A DNA stretch of 19,463 bases, from the NCBI GenBank assembly GCA_964437465.1, contig CAYTGI010000021.1:1-19463 (forward strand), in the 5' to 3' direction. Made by a program: the position numbers and the translations under genes. Source of the stretch: JAGQLF01 sp964437465 (lineage in GTDB: Bacteria > Patescibacteriota > Dojkabacteria > J137). Numbering within the stretch: the first letter of the stretch is position 1; each line of letters starts with the position of its first letter. This document shows positions 1 to 7,622 of the stretch, one piece after another. Under the pieces are notes generated by a model, which was not told where the DNA came from, ran no database searches, and was given only the letters and a program-made list of their open reading frames with translations.

Positions 1-448
1 TATCAATATCTTCAATAGGTACAAATTTTCGATACTGTTGCTCTCCACCTGGGTCATTTATAAATTCGTGTATTTCTTTTACCTTTGTAATATACCTAAG
101 TTGAGTAGTGTGATATATTTTATTTCCATCATCATCCAAATCCCATGAAATCATGTAGAAAAATGGTTTGATATACTTTTCATCAATAACTACAGCCGTT
201 TCTTCATAGACTTCTCTTGCTAGAGTTTGTTCTGGTGTTTCTCCTTTCTCTATAGTCCCTCCTGGTAGTCCCCACCACTTTTTATCTGCGCTTACAAGTA
301 AGATTTCGTTATTAGAATTGAGTACAATGCCTAGACTTTGAGTCGGAGTATGTTCAAGCTTTGAAAAATCTGGATCAAAATACTCTTCAAAGAGCATATT
401 TTGTCCATTGAAATTTATTTTTGTTGAATGTGTGGGTTTGTTAGTCAT
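1..448 (-). CDS. Nudix hydrolase, C-terminus cut by window edge
   Basis: The reading frame starts at an ATG whose complement is at 446-448 and runs off the left edge, leaving about 149 codons. A full Nudix box is visible: GGTIEKGE, then seven residues, then REVYEETAV. It fits the G-x5-E-x7-REuxEE pattern except that Ala replaces the usual last Gly. The lead-in KWWGLPGG is typical of the family. Nudix enzymes hydrolyse nucleoside diphosphates linked to another group; the substrate cannot be told here. The start overlaps the end of the upstream alpha/beta hydrolase gene by eight bases (ATGACTAA), so the two are probably translated together. It is the last visible gene of a minus-strand hydrolase array. 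The frame was translated by hand, as the gene is open at its 3' end. Confidence 0.88.
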   Translation of the reverse strand, partial: MTNKPTHSTKINFNGQNMLFEEYFDPDFSKLEHTPTQSLGIVLNSNNEILLVSADKKWWGLPGGTIEKGETPEQTLAREVYEETAVVIDEKYIKPFFYMISWDLDDDGNKIYHTTQLRYITKVKEIHEFINDPGGEQQYRKFVPIEDID

Positions 449-1082
449 TTTCAGAGAATACTAAGTTAACTACCTCATCTTCAAATTTAGGCTCTTTCGT
501 ATCAGGTACTCCATAACTATGATCAGCTCCTTTGATTTCGATAACTTTAGCTTCAACTAAACCTTTACTAGATAATTCCTTTCTAACTGCATTTGCATTA
601 CCGAATCTATCATTTGAACCTTGTATAACCATTACATCACCTTTAAAATTTGATAAGTCGATTTCTCCCAAAACATATCCTAGTATTACAACCTCAATTT
701 CTTTATCGTTTAGACCTTCTAGATGATTTTGCAAGTACTTTGCTAATGCAATACCTCCAAGAGATTTCGCTATAAATTTGATCACTTTAAAATTAAATGG
801 ACTTATAAGGTTAATCATTTGCGCTATAGTTTCCTGCTCTTCTACTAAATCTTCACCTGAGCAACTTTCCTCACCACGATCTAGATATGGGAAATTGAAA
901 GTTATTGTACTTTTGCCGCTGGAAACAGATCTGTCGTAGAGTTTCCTCATAAATTGAGATTCAATCCCTTTTGAACCACCGTGGATGATGACATTAAGGC
1001 TATCATTTTGGCTATAGACAAACTTTAATTTTGGCATGCTCATAAAGATATTGTAATAAGTATTACCACGAGTGCTTTTCAT
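441..1082 (-). CDS. alpha/beta hydrolase family protein
   Basis: A protein of about 213 residues with the marks of a small alpha/beta hydrolase. An early strand ends in IIHGG (oxyanion region, about residues 33-36). The nucleophile elbow is AKSLGG (Ser107), the acidic residue lies in GSNDRF (Asp158), and the catalytic His is in ADHSYG (His188). Lengths and spacing fit dienelactone-hydrolase-like or KANL3/Tex30-like esterases; the substrate is unknown. The frame stays open to 1118. I prefer the ATG at 1082, because it overlaps the stop of the HD gene by one base (TAATG), a common coupling arrangement, with a purine-rich GAAGAAAG just before it. A truncated relative of this gene lies at 3133-3279. 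Confidence 0.82.
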   Translation of the reverse strand: MKSTRGNTYYNIFMSMPKLKFVYSQNDSLNVIIHGGSKGIESQFMRKLYDRSVSSGKSTITFNFPYLDRGEESCSGEDLVEEQETIAQMINLISPFNFKVIKFIAKSLGGIALAKYLQNHLEGLNDKEIEVVILGYVLGEIDLSNFKGDVMVIQGSNDRFGNANAVRKELSSKGLVEAKVIEIKGADHSYGVPDTKEPKFEDEVVNLVFSEND

Positions 1083-1648
1083 TATCTTCTTTCTTCTGTC
1101 CACAATCCTTTCCACCATTCGGAAGGGTCTGTTTCTAAAAGCTCTATAAATAAATCTTTAGCTGTTTGCGAATAAAACATGTCTGGTTTCTTTCGTTTAA
1201 TCCAGTTAGGTGCTTCCTGATTTCCTCTCATTATATACTCCTTTACAAGAAGCATTTGATCTAACTTGTCTGCATCTTTTGCGATCTTGGATTCTAGTGT
1301 TTCTCGCTCTTCATACTCATTCATAATTCCATATAATGCACCGTCTTTGTCTATAGTCTTAAACTGATCCTCTAGAATCTCATCCTCAAATACCTTTACA
1401 TACTTCTTATGAACCCAATTCTGATCACCACTTCGTGACTCTCCAGCATCATGGAAAGTACACATAGTAAGAACTTTTTCCACATTTGCCCCTTCTGCTT
1501 TTGCTAGAAAGTAACCTATTGCAGTTACTCGATGTGAATGAGACGCAATATTGTCAGATAAATCGTCTGTTAAAAAGGATTGCCTATGGGCTCGAACAAT
1601 TTTTCTCAAAGATCCCAATTCAAATAAAAAGTTTATTATTTGTTTCAT
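1082..1648 (-). CDS. HD-domain hydrolase, YfbR/HDDC2-like 5'-deoxynucleotidase
   Basis: A 188-residue HD-domain protein. The metal-ligand series is visible: SHSHR (His37/His39), the HD pair in TFHDAGE (His66-Asp67) and a late Asp in AKDADKLDQ (Asp125/127). This order and size match the YfbR/HDDC2 group, which removes phosphate from deoxynucleoside 5'-monophosphates. The Trp-rich end (EWWKGLW) also fits. The gene lies 15 bases after the MazG-HAD gene and is coupled by TAATG to the alpha/beta hydrolase. Its nucleotide-directed neighbours support a nucleotide clean-up role. The exact substrate is inferred from the family. Confidence 0.82.
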   Translation of the reverse strand: MKQIINFLFELGSLRKIVRAHRQSFLTDDLSDNIASHSHRVTAIGYFLAKAEGANVEKVLTMCTFHDAGESRSGDQNWVHKKYVKVFEDEILEDQFKTIDKDGALYGIMNEYEERETLESKIAKDADKLDQMLLVKEYIMRGNQEAPNWIKRKKPDMFYSQTAKDLFIELLETDPSEWWKGLWTEERR

Positions 1649-1663
1649 ATATAATTATACATG

Positions 1664-2686
1664 CTAAAGTTGGGTATGGTTAGTAAACCATTCTATAAAC
1701 TTTGTAAATTCGTTTTCATAGTCTTCCCAAAGGTAAAAGACTCCTCCTTTAGAATTCATTAAATCCTGAGCTTTTAGACTATTGTCTATGAAGAGAACCT
1801 CAGATATATCGACTCCAAATTTCTGGACAGCAATATCTAAAAACTCTCCACCATTATCTTCTTTCAGCATTCCATAGGTTGAGGAAGAGAAAATATAGTC
1901 AAATTTCTCATCAAGTTTATTTTCAACTACAAAAACCTTCTCAAATATATCCATATTATCTGTAAAGATTGCTGTTTGTATGCCTTTCGCTCTTTGTTCT
2001 ACTGCAAATTTAAGTAAATCCTGATTTAATTTCATTTCTTTAACACTTTCAATTAATGCATTGTTTAGCAGTTCAACAGGCACATTTAGCATAGTTGAAA
2101 TTTTTGCATTAAATTCTTTATACTCTATTTTTCCTCTCATCCACGAGCTGAGCAACTCCCAATTATCCTTCGTAAAAACCTCTTGTTGAATCTTCTCGTA
2201 TAGTTCAGACTCAGATTCTGAAAGAGTAGAATAAAACCTTCCATTCGATAAAGTACCATCAAAATCGAATAGTATCGCTTTTATATTATAAATCTCAATA
2301 TACTTTTCAGGCTGTTCCCTGTATTTGTCTACCCAAGAAGAACCTGCGTTTACTGTGTTACTGTTTATGTAAATTCTTTCCTCAAATCCTCCAACTTTTG
2401 ATCTTTTAGCATCAATTATTTTTTGCAGTGCATTTCTGTCACTACCCATTGATTTTAATAAGTGCTCTATGATTTCCTCAATGTCGGCAAGTTCTTCTAG
2501 TACAGAGTCTTCATTGGCACTTAAAAGCTCATCAACTTCTTCCTTTAATTTGGACTTGAGTTCTTCCCTGTATTCAGATTTATTGAGGATTCTATAGTCA
2601 GGCTCTTGTTCACTATCTGAAAGCATAGAATCTAGAATTTTATCTCGTATTAATTTGTTAAATTTAAAAGTTTTATTTTTTGCCAT
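1664..2686 (-). CDS. MazG-like pyrophosphohydrolase fused to HAD hydrolase
   Basis: Two nucleotide-hydrolase folds in one chain. Residue numbers here count from an alternative ATG at 2698; I prefer the ATG at 2686, four codons later, which follows GGATGGAATA. Residues about 10-110 look like the all-alpha NTP pyrophosphatase group (COG4997 type). They begin FNKLIRDKI, with paired acidic motifs EEVDELL and LEELADIEEI, and end KVGGFEERI. Residues about 140-335 form a HAD domain: DFDGTLS (145-151), FTDN (motif II, 245-248), Lys279 and FIDNS (motif IV, 303-307). All HAD catalytic positions are present, so both halves look active. The pair could take an NTP to an NMP and then to a nucleoside. It overlaps the upstream Nudix-like gene by 14 bases. 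Confidence 0.82.
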   Translation of the reverse strand: MAKNKTFKFNKLIRDKILDSMLSDSEQEPDYRILNKSEYREELKSKLKEEVDELLSANEDSVLEELADIEEIIEHLLKSMGSDRNALQKIIDAKRSKVGGFEERIYINSNTVNAGSSWVDKYREQPEKYIEIYNIKAILFDFDGTLSNGRFYSTLSESESELYEKIQQEVFTKDNWELLSSWMRGKIEYKEFNAKISTMLNVPVELLNNALIESVKEMKLNQDLLKFAVEQRAKGIQTAIFTDNMDIFEKVFVVENKLDEKFDYIFSSSTYGMLKEDNGGEFLDIAVQKFGVDISEVLFIDNSLKAQDLMNSKGGVFYLWEDYENEFTKFIEWFTNHTQL

Positions 2687-3065
2687 TATTCCATCCATAT
2701 TCTGAATAATATTTACCTCGTAGATAATCCTCTATTGATTGTTTAACAAAGGGAATAACGTTCTCGGGTAGATTGTTTATGTCAATCCACTTTACCTCGC
2801 TGTGTTTATGTGGTTCGCAAATTCTAGGTTCACCTAACCATTTTTCAGTAATGAAAGTAGCATTAACCCATTGTTCCTTACCGTCATTACAATGCATTGT
2901 ATTGACTAACTTCAAATCCTCTTCTACCACTTGAACGCCTATTTCTTCCTCTGCTTCTCTAATCGTTGCAATATCGAATATTACTTTATCTACTTTTTCC
3001 CCTGACAATTCGGGCTGTGGCTCCAATATTAGATCTATATAACAGCCAGCTTTATTAATTGCCAA
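2673..3065 (-). CDS. Nudix-like protein with degraded N-terminus (possible pseudogene)
   Basis: The C-terminal two-thirds reads as a normal Nudix protein: IREAEEEIGVQV (second half of the Nudix box), later ICEPHKHSEVKW and LPENVIPFVKQ, and an end YYSEYGW typical of one small Nudix subfamily. The front is wrong. The usual first strand is missing and there is no LPGG-x-E-x-GE segment. The spacing between the Glu of GEKVDK and the REAEEE helix is 12 residues instead of seven. The only start is a TTG at 3065. The frame is open further upstream to about 3146 but holds no better start there. I read it as a gene whose 5' part was replaced or eroded, next to another gene remnant. It may still be translated, but activity is doubtful. 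Confidence 0.6.
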   Translation of the reverse strand: MAINKAGCYIDLILEPQPELSGEKVDKVIFDIATIREAEEEIGVQVVEEDLKLVNTMHCNDGKEQWVNATFITEKWLGEPRICEPHKHSEVKWIDINNLPENVIPFVKQSIEDYLRGKYYSEYGWNNGKK

Positions 3066-3132
3066 AGCATAGTCGCTTACCCTATGCTTATATTTTACTA
3101 CTTTTATGCCCTTACCGGTAACAGTGATTTGA

Positions 3133-3279
3133 TTAGTTACGTGCTTTTATCACTTTTGATACAGATCTATCATAAAGTTTCCGTACAAACTGTAATTCAA
3201 TTTCTTTAGAACCACCATGAATAATTATATTGATAGTATCAATCCTAGTATAAGAGAATTTAAGTTTTGGAAAGTTCAT
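3133..3279 (-). pseudogene. truncated copy of the alpha/beta hydrolase (N-terminal 48 codons)
   Basis: Starting from an ATG at 3279, 48 codons read MNFPKLKFSY, then INIIIHGGSKEIE, then QFVRKLYDRSVS, and then diverge and stop at 3133. The same stretch of the intact gene at 441-1082 reads MPKLKFVY, VIIHGGSKGIE, QFMRKLYDRSVS. About 29 of 42 aligned residues are identical by eye. The match covers only the first strands and oxyanion region; the nucleophile, acid and histidine segments are absent, so it cannot be an active hydrolase. It is most simply a broken duplicate. The Nudix-like reading frame continues directly out of it. Confidence 0.82.
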
Positions 3280-3331
3280 TTGGAAATATAAAATAATAAC
3301 AGATCAGCTTACTACCACTGAATCAAATACG

Positions 3332-3360
3332 TTGTATTTTTTATAAAATTATTATACACT
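3332..3360 (+). promoter_or_regulatory. possible promoter for the glycosyltransferase operon
   Basis: The 111-base gap between the hydrolase remnant and the glycosyltransferase gene holds a weak sigma70-like pair: TTGTAT at 3332-3337 and TACACT at 3355-3360 with a 17-base spacer (or TATACA at 3353-3358 with 15). The region is extremely AT-rich, so chance matches are likely. No Shine-Dalgarno sequence precedes the ATG at 3391. Confidence 0.3.
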
Positions 3361-3390
3361 CCAATATCTTTAGTTCTATGAAATTAATTT

Positions 3391-4344
3391 ATGGATAATA
3401 TAACCCTAATAATGACAACTTGGAATGCTCTAGAGCATGTAAAGTTCACTATTAATAGCTTATATAAAAACACAGAAAACTTTAAGTTGATCGTTTTTGA
3501 TAATGGTTCCAAAAAAGAAGTTGTTGAATTTCTGAAAGATTTAGAAAAGACAAAAGATAATATCAGGATCATATACTCCCCTGAGAATATAGGTGTGTGG
3601 AAATCCAGAAATGAAGCAGCAAAATTAGTAGATACGGAATTAATGGGGATTATAGACAGTGACATAGCTTTTCAAAAGAACTGGCTTCCAATCTTAGCGG
3701 AATATTTTAATGATGAGAAAGTTGGTCAAGTTGGTCCAATGAAACTATTTGGACATTTAAATCATCCCTACGTAAACATTCCTATGCACTTGGCGTGGAG
3801 AGATATAGAAAAGGAGGATTTAACCTTAAACACTAAATTAACAAAATATCTTGGTTATAAATCTTTTGAACAATTTTTACAAGACTTAATAGAACATAAT
3901 AATGGATTTGATGAACCCGTTGAAGTACCACCACATTGTATTAGCGGTTGTTGCATGATAACAAGAACAAATCTATTTCTCAGCCCTCAAGTAGTAGATC
4001 CAGAGTATGCAAAGTCAAAATATGGGTTTGAAGATATGGATTACTCTTGGAGATTAAATGAATTAGGATATAAAATCATCATAAGCAGTAAAGTATATAT
4101 TCACCATTTTGAACATAGCTCTGTTGAAGAAAATAAATTAGATATTAATGCTTCTGATCAACAGCACAACACCTTACATTTCTATACGAAATGGGAGGAA
4201 CAAATTATAAACTGGATTAACGAACAAATAGATTTGGGTGTAACCATGGAAGATATAAAAAGATCGTTCATTATATCCATTCTTCACAAGACTATTCCTG
4301 ATAGAATACCCTTTAAATTAGCACGTGTTCTTAATTATGAGTAA
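3391..4344 (+). CDS. family 2 glycosyltransferase
   Basis: A 317-residue GT-A fold glycosyltransferase. The N-terminus reads TLIMTTWNALEHV with the nucleotide-binding Asp in VFDNGS (Asp37). The sugar-nucleotide/metal motif DSD is at 89-91 (GIIDSDIAF). An acceptor-side acidic pair lies in GFEDMDYSW (Glu214-Asp215), followed by RLNELGYKI, as usual in GT2 enzymes. No membrane segment is seen, so it is probably cytosolic or peripheral. It is the first gene of a three-gene plus-strand operon with a sulfotransferase and a methyltransferase, which suggests building and decorating a surface glycan. Donor and acceptor are unknown. Confidence 0.9.
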   Translation: MDNITLIMTTWNALEHVKFTINSLYKNTENFKLIVFDNGSKKEVVEFLKDLEKTKDNIRIIYSPENIGVWKSRNEAAKLVDTELMGIIDSDIAFQKNWLPILAEYFNDEKVGQVGPMKLFGHLNHPYVNIPMHLAWRDIEKEDLTLNTKLTKYLGYKSFEQFLQDLIEHNNGFDEPVEVPPHCISGCCMITRTNLFLSPQVVDPEYAKSKYGFEDMDYSWRLNELGYKIIISSKVYIHHFEHSSVEENKLDINASDQQHNTLHFYTKWEEQIINWINEQIDLGVTMEDIKRSFIISILHKTIPDRIPFKLARVLNYE

Positions 4345-5191
4345 TGTAAATCAACCAGTATTTATTATAGGTGCAGAGAGATCGGGTACAACATTATTAA
4401 GACTAATGCTATCTTCTAGTAAAGAGCTGTGTATTCCTCCAGAATCAATATTTCTTACGGAGCTATATCCCAAGTATAAAGATGGATTAACTACTTTTGA
4501 ACAAATTCCTTTATTTTTAGATGATTTATTTTCTGTATTCTTTTTTGATCAATGGGAGTTGGACATAGAGGTTGTAAGGTATAAAATCTTACAATTAGAA
4601 GATTTAAGTTATGCAAATATTATCGAGGCAGTTTACCGTTCATACGCTTCTCTAAGAGATCCAGAAGCTGTGAGATGGGGAGATAAAAACCCAATTCATA
4701 CACTCAGAACCGATATAATACTTACTTTGTTTCCCTATGCACAATTTGTTCATATAATAAGAGATGGGAGAGATGCAGTTATTTCTCAAAAGGAGACACA
4801 ATGGGGTAAGCTAAGGAGTTATGAAAAAGCTACTGAGTTATGGGCTAGATATGTTGATGCAGGAAATATGTTTGCAATCCAAAATCCCTCACAATGTATC
4901 CAAATTAAGTATGAAAGATTAGTTTCAGAACCAGAGTTGGTACTGCAACAAATCTGTGAATTTACAGGAATTGCTTATACTGAGAGAATGCTTGAATTTC
5001 ATAAAAGAAATCAGGCTGAAAATATGGTTCCTATTGAACAGCAAAGTTACCACTCACTTACTCTTGAGGGTGTCAATTCCAGTAGAATTGAAAGGTGGAG
5101 AGGAAAACTAGAAGAGGGAGATATAGAAATAATTGAAACTATTGCAGGAGATACATTAGTAAGAAATGGGTATTTATTAGAAACGAAATAG
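4337..5191 (+). CDS. sulfotransferase family protein
   Basis: About 284 residues from the ATG at 4337. A GTG at 4325 in the same frame is less likely, because the ATG overlaps the glycosyltransferase stop by eight bases (ATGAGTAA). The 5'-phosphosulfate loop is clear: FIIGAERSGTTLLRLML (residues about 9-25). The 3'-phosphate motif follows: FVHIIRDGRDAVIS (Arg142 to Ser150). Such enzymes move sulfate from PAPS to a hydroxyl or amine of a sugar or other acceptor. The middle WGDKNP and the late KYERLVSEPE are typical of this bacterial group (Sulfotransfer_3 type). No PAPS synthesis genes lie in the window, so the donor supply must come from elsewhere. Confidence 0.9.
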   Translation: MSNVNQPVFIIGAERSGTTLLRLMLSSSKELCIPPESIFLTELYPKYKDGLTTFEQIPLFLDDLFSVFFFDQWELDIEVVRYKILQLEDLSYANIIEAVYRSYASLRDPEAVRWGDKNPIHTLRTDIILTLFPYAQFVHIIRDGRDAVISQKETQWGKLRSYEKATELWARYVDAGNMFAIQNPSQCIQIKYERLVSEPELVLQQICEFTGIAYTERMLEFHKRNQAENMVPIEQQSYHSLTLEGVNSSRIERWRGKLEEGDIEIIETIAGDTLVRNGYLLETK

Positions 5192-5196
5192 TTAAT

Positions 5197-5904
5197 ATGG
5201 ATTACCAAGCTGAATATATTAAAAAAAATCCAACTTTACACGTTGAGGATACAGATAAGAAATTTTCTGAAATTATAAAAGTTATAAAGCCCACATTAGA
5301 ATTCAATTCTATGATTGACATCGGTTGTGGAGCAGGAGTTCTTACGCTAAAGGTGAAGCATTTTTTAAATATTGAAGAAGCATTGGGGGTTGACCTGTCA
5401 TCACATATGATTGAATCTGCTAGAAAGTTTGATCAAGAAAATGAGGTGAAGTGGATAGAAGAAGATTATAGGAAGTTAGATCTTTCAAGGATTTATGATC
5501 TTTCGATAGCTATGGATATTGTTGAACATGTTGAAAATGATGGAGAAATATTAGAGATATTATCAAAAATATCTAAATATTCAGTAATAAAGGTTCCACT
5601 TGAGTATTCATTTATGAATCGGGTTTTCAGAAGATTAGGCATTCACGATACTTTTGCAGAAACAAGAAATCAATTTGGACATATACATTATTATAATTTC
5701 TTTAAAATAAGAGGCTTAGTAGAAAAATATTTTGAAATTGAAAATTATAGTTGCATATCTATGCCTAAACGAAAAACTAAAAAATGGGAATATTTAAGAA
5801 GGCTATGGCTCCCTATAGGCATAGTTTCTATGAAATACATGACATGTTTTGGAGGAGGATTTGCTGTCTTTTTCTTAAAGTCTAAGAATCAATCTAGTGA
5901 TTAG
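5197..5904 (+). CDS. class I SAM-dependent methyltransferase
   Basis: A 235-residue methyltransferase of the UbiE/Methyltransf_11-25 type. Motif I is MIDIGCGAGVLT (about 39-50). The ribose-binding acidic residue is in LGVDLSSHMIESA, motif II-like DLSIAMDIVEHVEN follows, and then SVIKVPLE. The gene starts five bases after the sulfotransferase stop and is the last of its operon. The substrate is unknown, but O-methylation of the same glycan or lipid is the simplest reading. Its stop overlaps the stop of the minus-strand Nudix gene by four bases, so two operons meet tail to tail with no room for a terminator. Confidence 0.88.
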   Translation: MDYQAEYIKKNPTLHVEDTDKKFSEIIKVIKPTLEFNSMIDIGCGAGVLTLKVKHFLNIEEALGVDLSSHMIESARKFDQENEVKWIEEDYRKLDLSRIYDLSIAMDIVEHVENDGEILEILSKISKYSVIKVPLEYSFMNRVFRRLGIHDTFAETRNQFGHIHYYNFFKIRGLVEKYFEIENYSCISMPKRKTKKWEYLRRLWLPIGIVSMKYMTCFGGGFAVFFLKSKNQSSD

Positions 5905-6539
5905 ATTAGTATTAAACTTTTATCCTCACCATCTAAATATCTTTTTGCAGCAATCATTATTCGTAAGTACAGATTATCATCTGTAAAGTTCTTAAAATTT
6001 ACCTGATTTAATAATATTGTGGTATTAGTTTTTAAGTCGGACAATTCTGCATCAATATTACCCTTATTGCCTAAAATTGTTTCTAAAGCATCATATACAT
6101 TTACACTAATAATGGATGCGACTTCATTGTCGGTAAAATTCATCTCATCTTTGATATTCTCGCCTGGTACTATATAGAAATATATAAATTCATTATTAAT
6201 AAAGTTTTCTGAAAACTGTACTGAAAGCTGATAAGTCCCTACATATAAGGAGACTTTAGCTTTATCTCTTAATCCCAACTCTTCTTCAAGTTCTCTAAAA
6301 GCATCAATTGGTTTCTCACCATGCTGAACATGACCACCATTAAGTTTTACAAAAAACGTTTCCCAATTAATCTTTTCTGGCGATTCATGATGTTGAAATA
6401 TTATTTCCTTTTTTGCTGTATCAAGAATAATAAAAGAAACGGCTCTGTGCCATAAACCCTTTTTGTGTACATCTTTTTTACTTGCAGTCCCAATCTCTTG
6501 ATTGAAACAATTGTATATTGTTGTTATTTCATCCTTCAT
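5901..6539 (-). CDS. Nudix hydrolase, IPP-isomerase-like subgroup
   Basis: A 212-residue Nudix protein. The lead-in HKKGLWHRAVSFIILD and the box GGHVQHGE ... FRELEEELGL resemble the YfcD/IPP-isomerase-like Nudix group, which often has C-terminal extensions like this one. One oddity: between the Glu of HGEK and the RELEEE helix there are six residues (KPIDAF) instead of the usual seven, a one-residue deletion inside the Nudix box. It is the last gene of a five-gene minus-strand operon and overlaps the NDK-like gene by 11 bases. The neighbours suggest a nucleotide or nucleotide-derivative substrate. Nothing else in the window points to isoprenoid metabolism. Confidence 0.82.
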   Translation of the reverse strand: MKDEITTIYNCFNQEIGTASKKDVHKKGLWHRAVSFIILDTAKKEIIFQHHESPEKINWETFFVKLNGGHVQHGEKPIDAFRELEEELGLRDKAKVSLYVGTYQLSVQFSENFINNEFIYFYIVPGENIKDEMNFTDNEVASIISVNVYDALETILGNKGNIDAELSDLKTNTTILLNQVNFKNFTDDNLYLRIMIAAKRYLDGEDKSLILI

Positions 6540-7107
6540 GCTTAGATATTACATTTAAATAAGATTTTAGTAAAGAATATTCATATTTTATATCCTTTTC
6601 GTCAGGAGCGTGTATGTGATGTAAGTCTGTATCTATAATTCTCCCCTGATATCTTAATCTAAAAGGTGTTAATCCAATATGTTTTCTTACATGTCTTTTG
6701 GCTAGAGTTACTTTTTCATAATCATTTAAGTGTTCTTTATCTAATATAAAAGCATAACCTCTATTCGCCATTTCTTCACCAAGAAATGCACGACTTAAAT
6801 ACAACCACATGTAGCTATTCTCATTTGTTGGATTTACTGGGTAAAGATGCCTTAATAAAGTCTCAAACTGTGGTATTTGCACTTCTTCAGCTATTTTTAT
6901 CCCTTGTTCTCCTAAAACCTCCCTAATCGGCTCTATCCATTGGAATGCTGTAGCTCTGACCAACATATAGGGTGTTATTGGATATTCTTGTATTTCAAAA
7001 GGTTCTGGCCTTGTCAGTAATTCTTTTGGCGGAGAATCATCTCCTAAATCTAAAAGGATTTTATGACAAGTATAGTTATTTTCTGGCTGAAAGTTTTCTA
7101 CATTCAC
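6529..7107 (-). CDS. nucleoside-diphosphate-kinase-like protein (divergent)
   Basis: 192 residues with no strong family match by eye, but the layout recalls nucleoside diphosphate kinase. An opening strand and helix, YMLVRATAFQWIEPIREVL (about 47-65), sits where NDK has its LIKPDA motif. A late stretch, LTPFRLRYQGRIIDTDLHHIHAPDE (146-170), parallels the NDK p-G-x-IRG ... N-x-IHGSDS region. His166 would be the phospho-accepting His, but Ala-Pro replaces the usual Gly-Ser. The Lys of KPDA is missing, so the active site would differ. The gene overlaps the MazG-like gene by four bases (ATGA) and the Nudix gene by 11, so it is part of a nucleotide-directed operon. The assignment is tentative. Confidence 0.5.
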   Translation of the reverse strand: MNVENFQPENNYTCHKILLDLGDDSPPKELLTRPEPFEIQEYPITPYMLVRATAFQWIEPIREVLGEQGIKIAEEVQIPQFETLLRHLYPVNPTNENSYMWLYLSRAFLGEEMANRGYAFILDKEHLNDYEKVTLAKRHVRKHIGLTPFRLRYQGRIIDTDLHHIHAPDEKDIKYEYSLLKSYLNVISKHEG

Positions 7108-7622
7108 TTTTTATGCTTATTAACAAATATTCTTGATTCTTCAACCATCACCCCAAAAACTATATCTATATCAATTTTCAAATAACCAATAAGATCTATA
7201 GTTAATTGAAATGATCTAATTAATAAATCTCGAATACCATCCACTTTATAATTCTCATTTTCAAATATAAAGGTAGTTAGTGTATTTATCGATTTGGAAA
7301 GAATCACAAATAGCTCCAACACATCAGTAATGCCATTTTGTTTATATGTTGTAAGTTCTGAGTTGACTTCAATCTTCTCTTCAAGGCAGATCGAATATAA
7401 ATTTAACATGATATCTGCAAGCTCATCTCCTTTTATTTTGATGTTATCTTCCGCTGATAAGCGATTCATCTTGTGGGATTGTCGTAAAAGAATATCCCCT
7501 AGATGACCTGTTTGGACTATCAACTCCACGGCATAATGTCGAGAACCCCAAGGTTGAGTTTCTATTTCTCTAAATAGATTTCTTACTTCATCTGATTGGT
7601 GTTGTATATTATCAAGATTCAT
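7104..7622 (-). CDS. MazG-like nucleotide pyrophosphohydrolase
   Basis: 172 residues from the ATG at 7622; a TTG three codons upstream is less likely. The all-alpha MazG-like pattern is visible: HYAVELIVQTGHLGDILL (Glu33, Gln37, Asp43), then a gap, then KGDELADIMLNLYSI (Glu67, Asp70). It resembles the WP_-type MazG-like proteins with a PW-x-R opening (QPWGSRH). Such proteins cleave NTPs to NMP and pyrophosphate using magnesium. The C-terminal half is helical and has no clear motif. It overlaps the radical SAM gene by 11 bases and the NDK-like gene by four, so these products are probably made together. Confidence 0.75.
   Translation of the reverse strand: MNLDNIQHQSDEVRNLFREIETQPWGSRHYAVELIVQTGHLGDILLRQSHKMNRLSAEDNIKIKGDELADIMLNLYSICLEEKIEVNSELTTYKQNGITDVLELFVILSKSINTLTTFIFENENYKVDGIRDLLIRSFQLTIDLIGYLKIDIDIVFGVMVEESRIFVNKHKK

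Noticed and set aside
532..1683. Plus-strand open frames opposite the hydrolase and HD genes
   Set aside because: They are antisense shadows of well-supported genes, with no motif and no ribosome site.
3384..3665. Minus-strand frame inside the glycosyltransferase gene
   Set aside because: It lies opposite a clear GT2 gene and has no recognisable domain.
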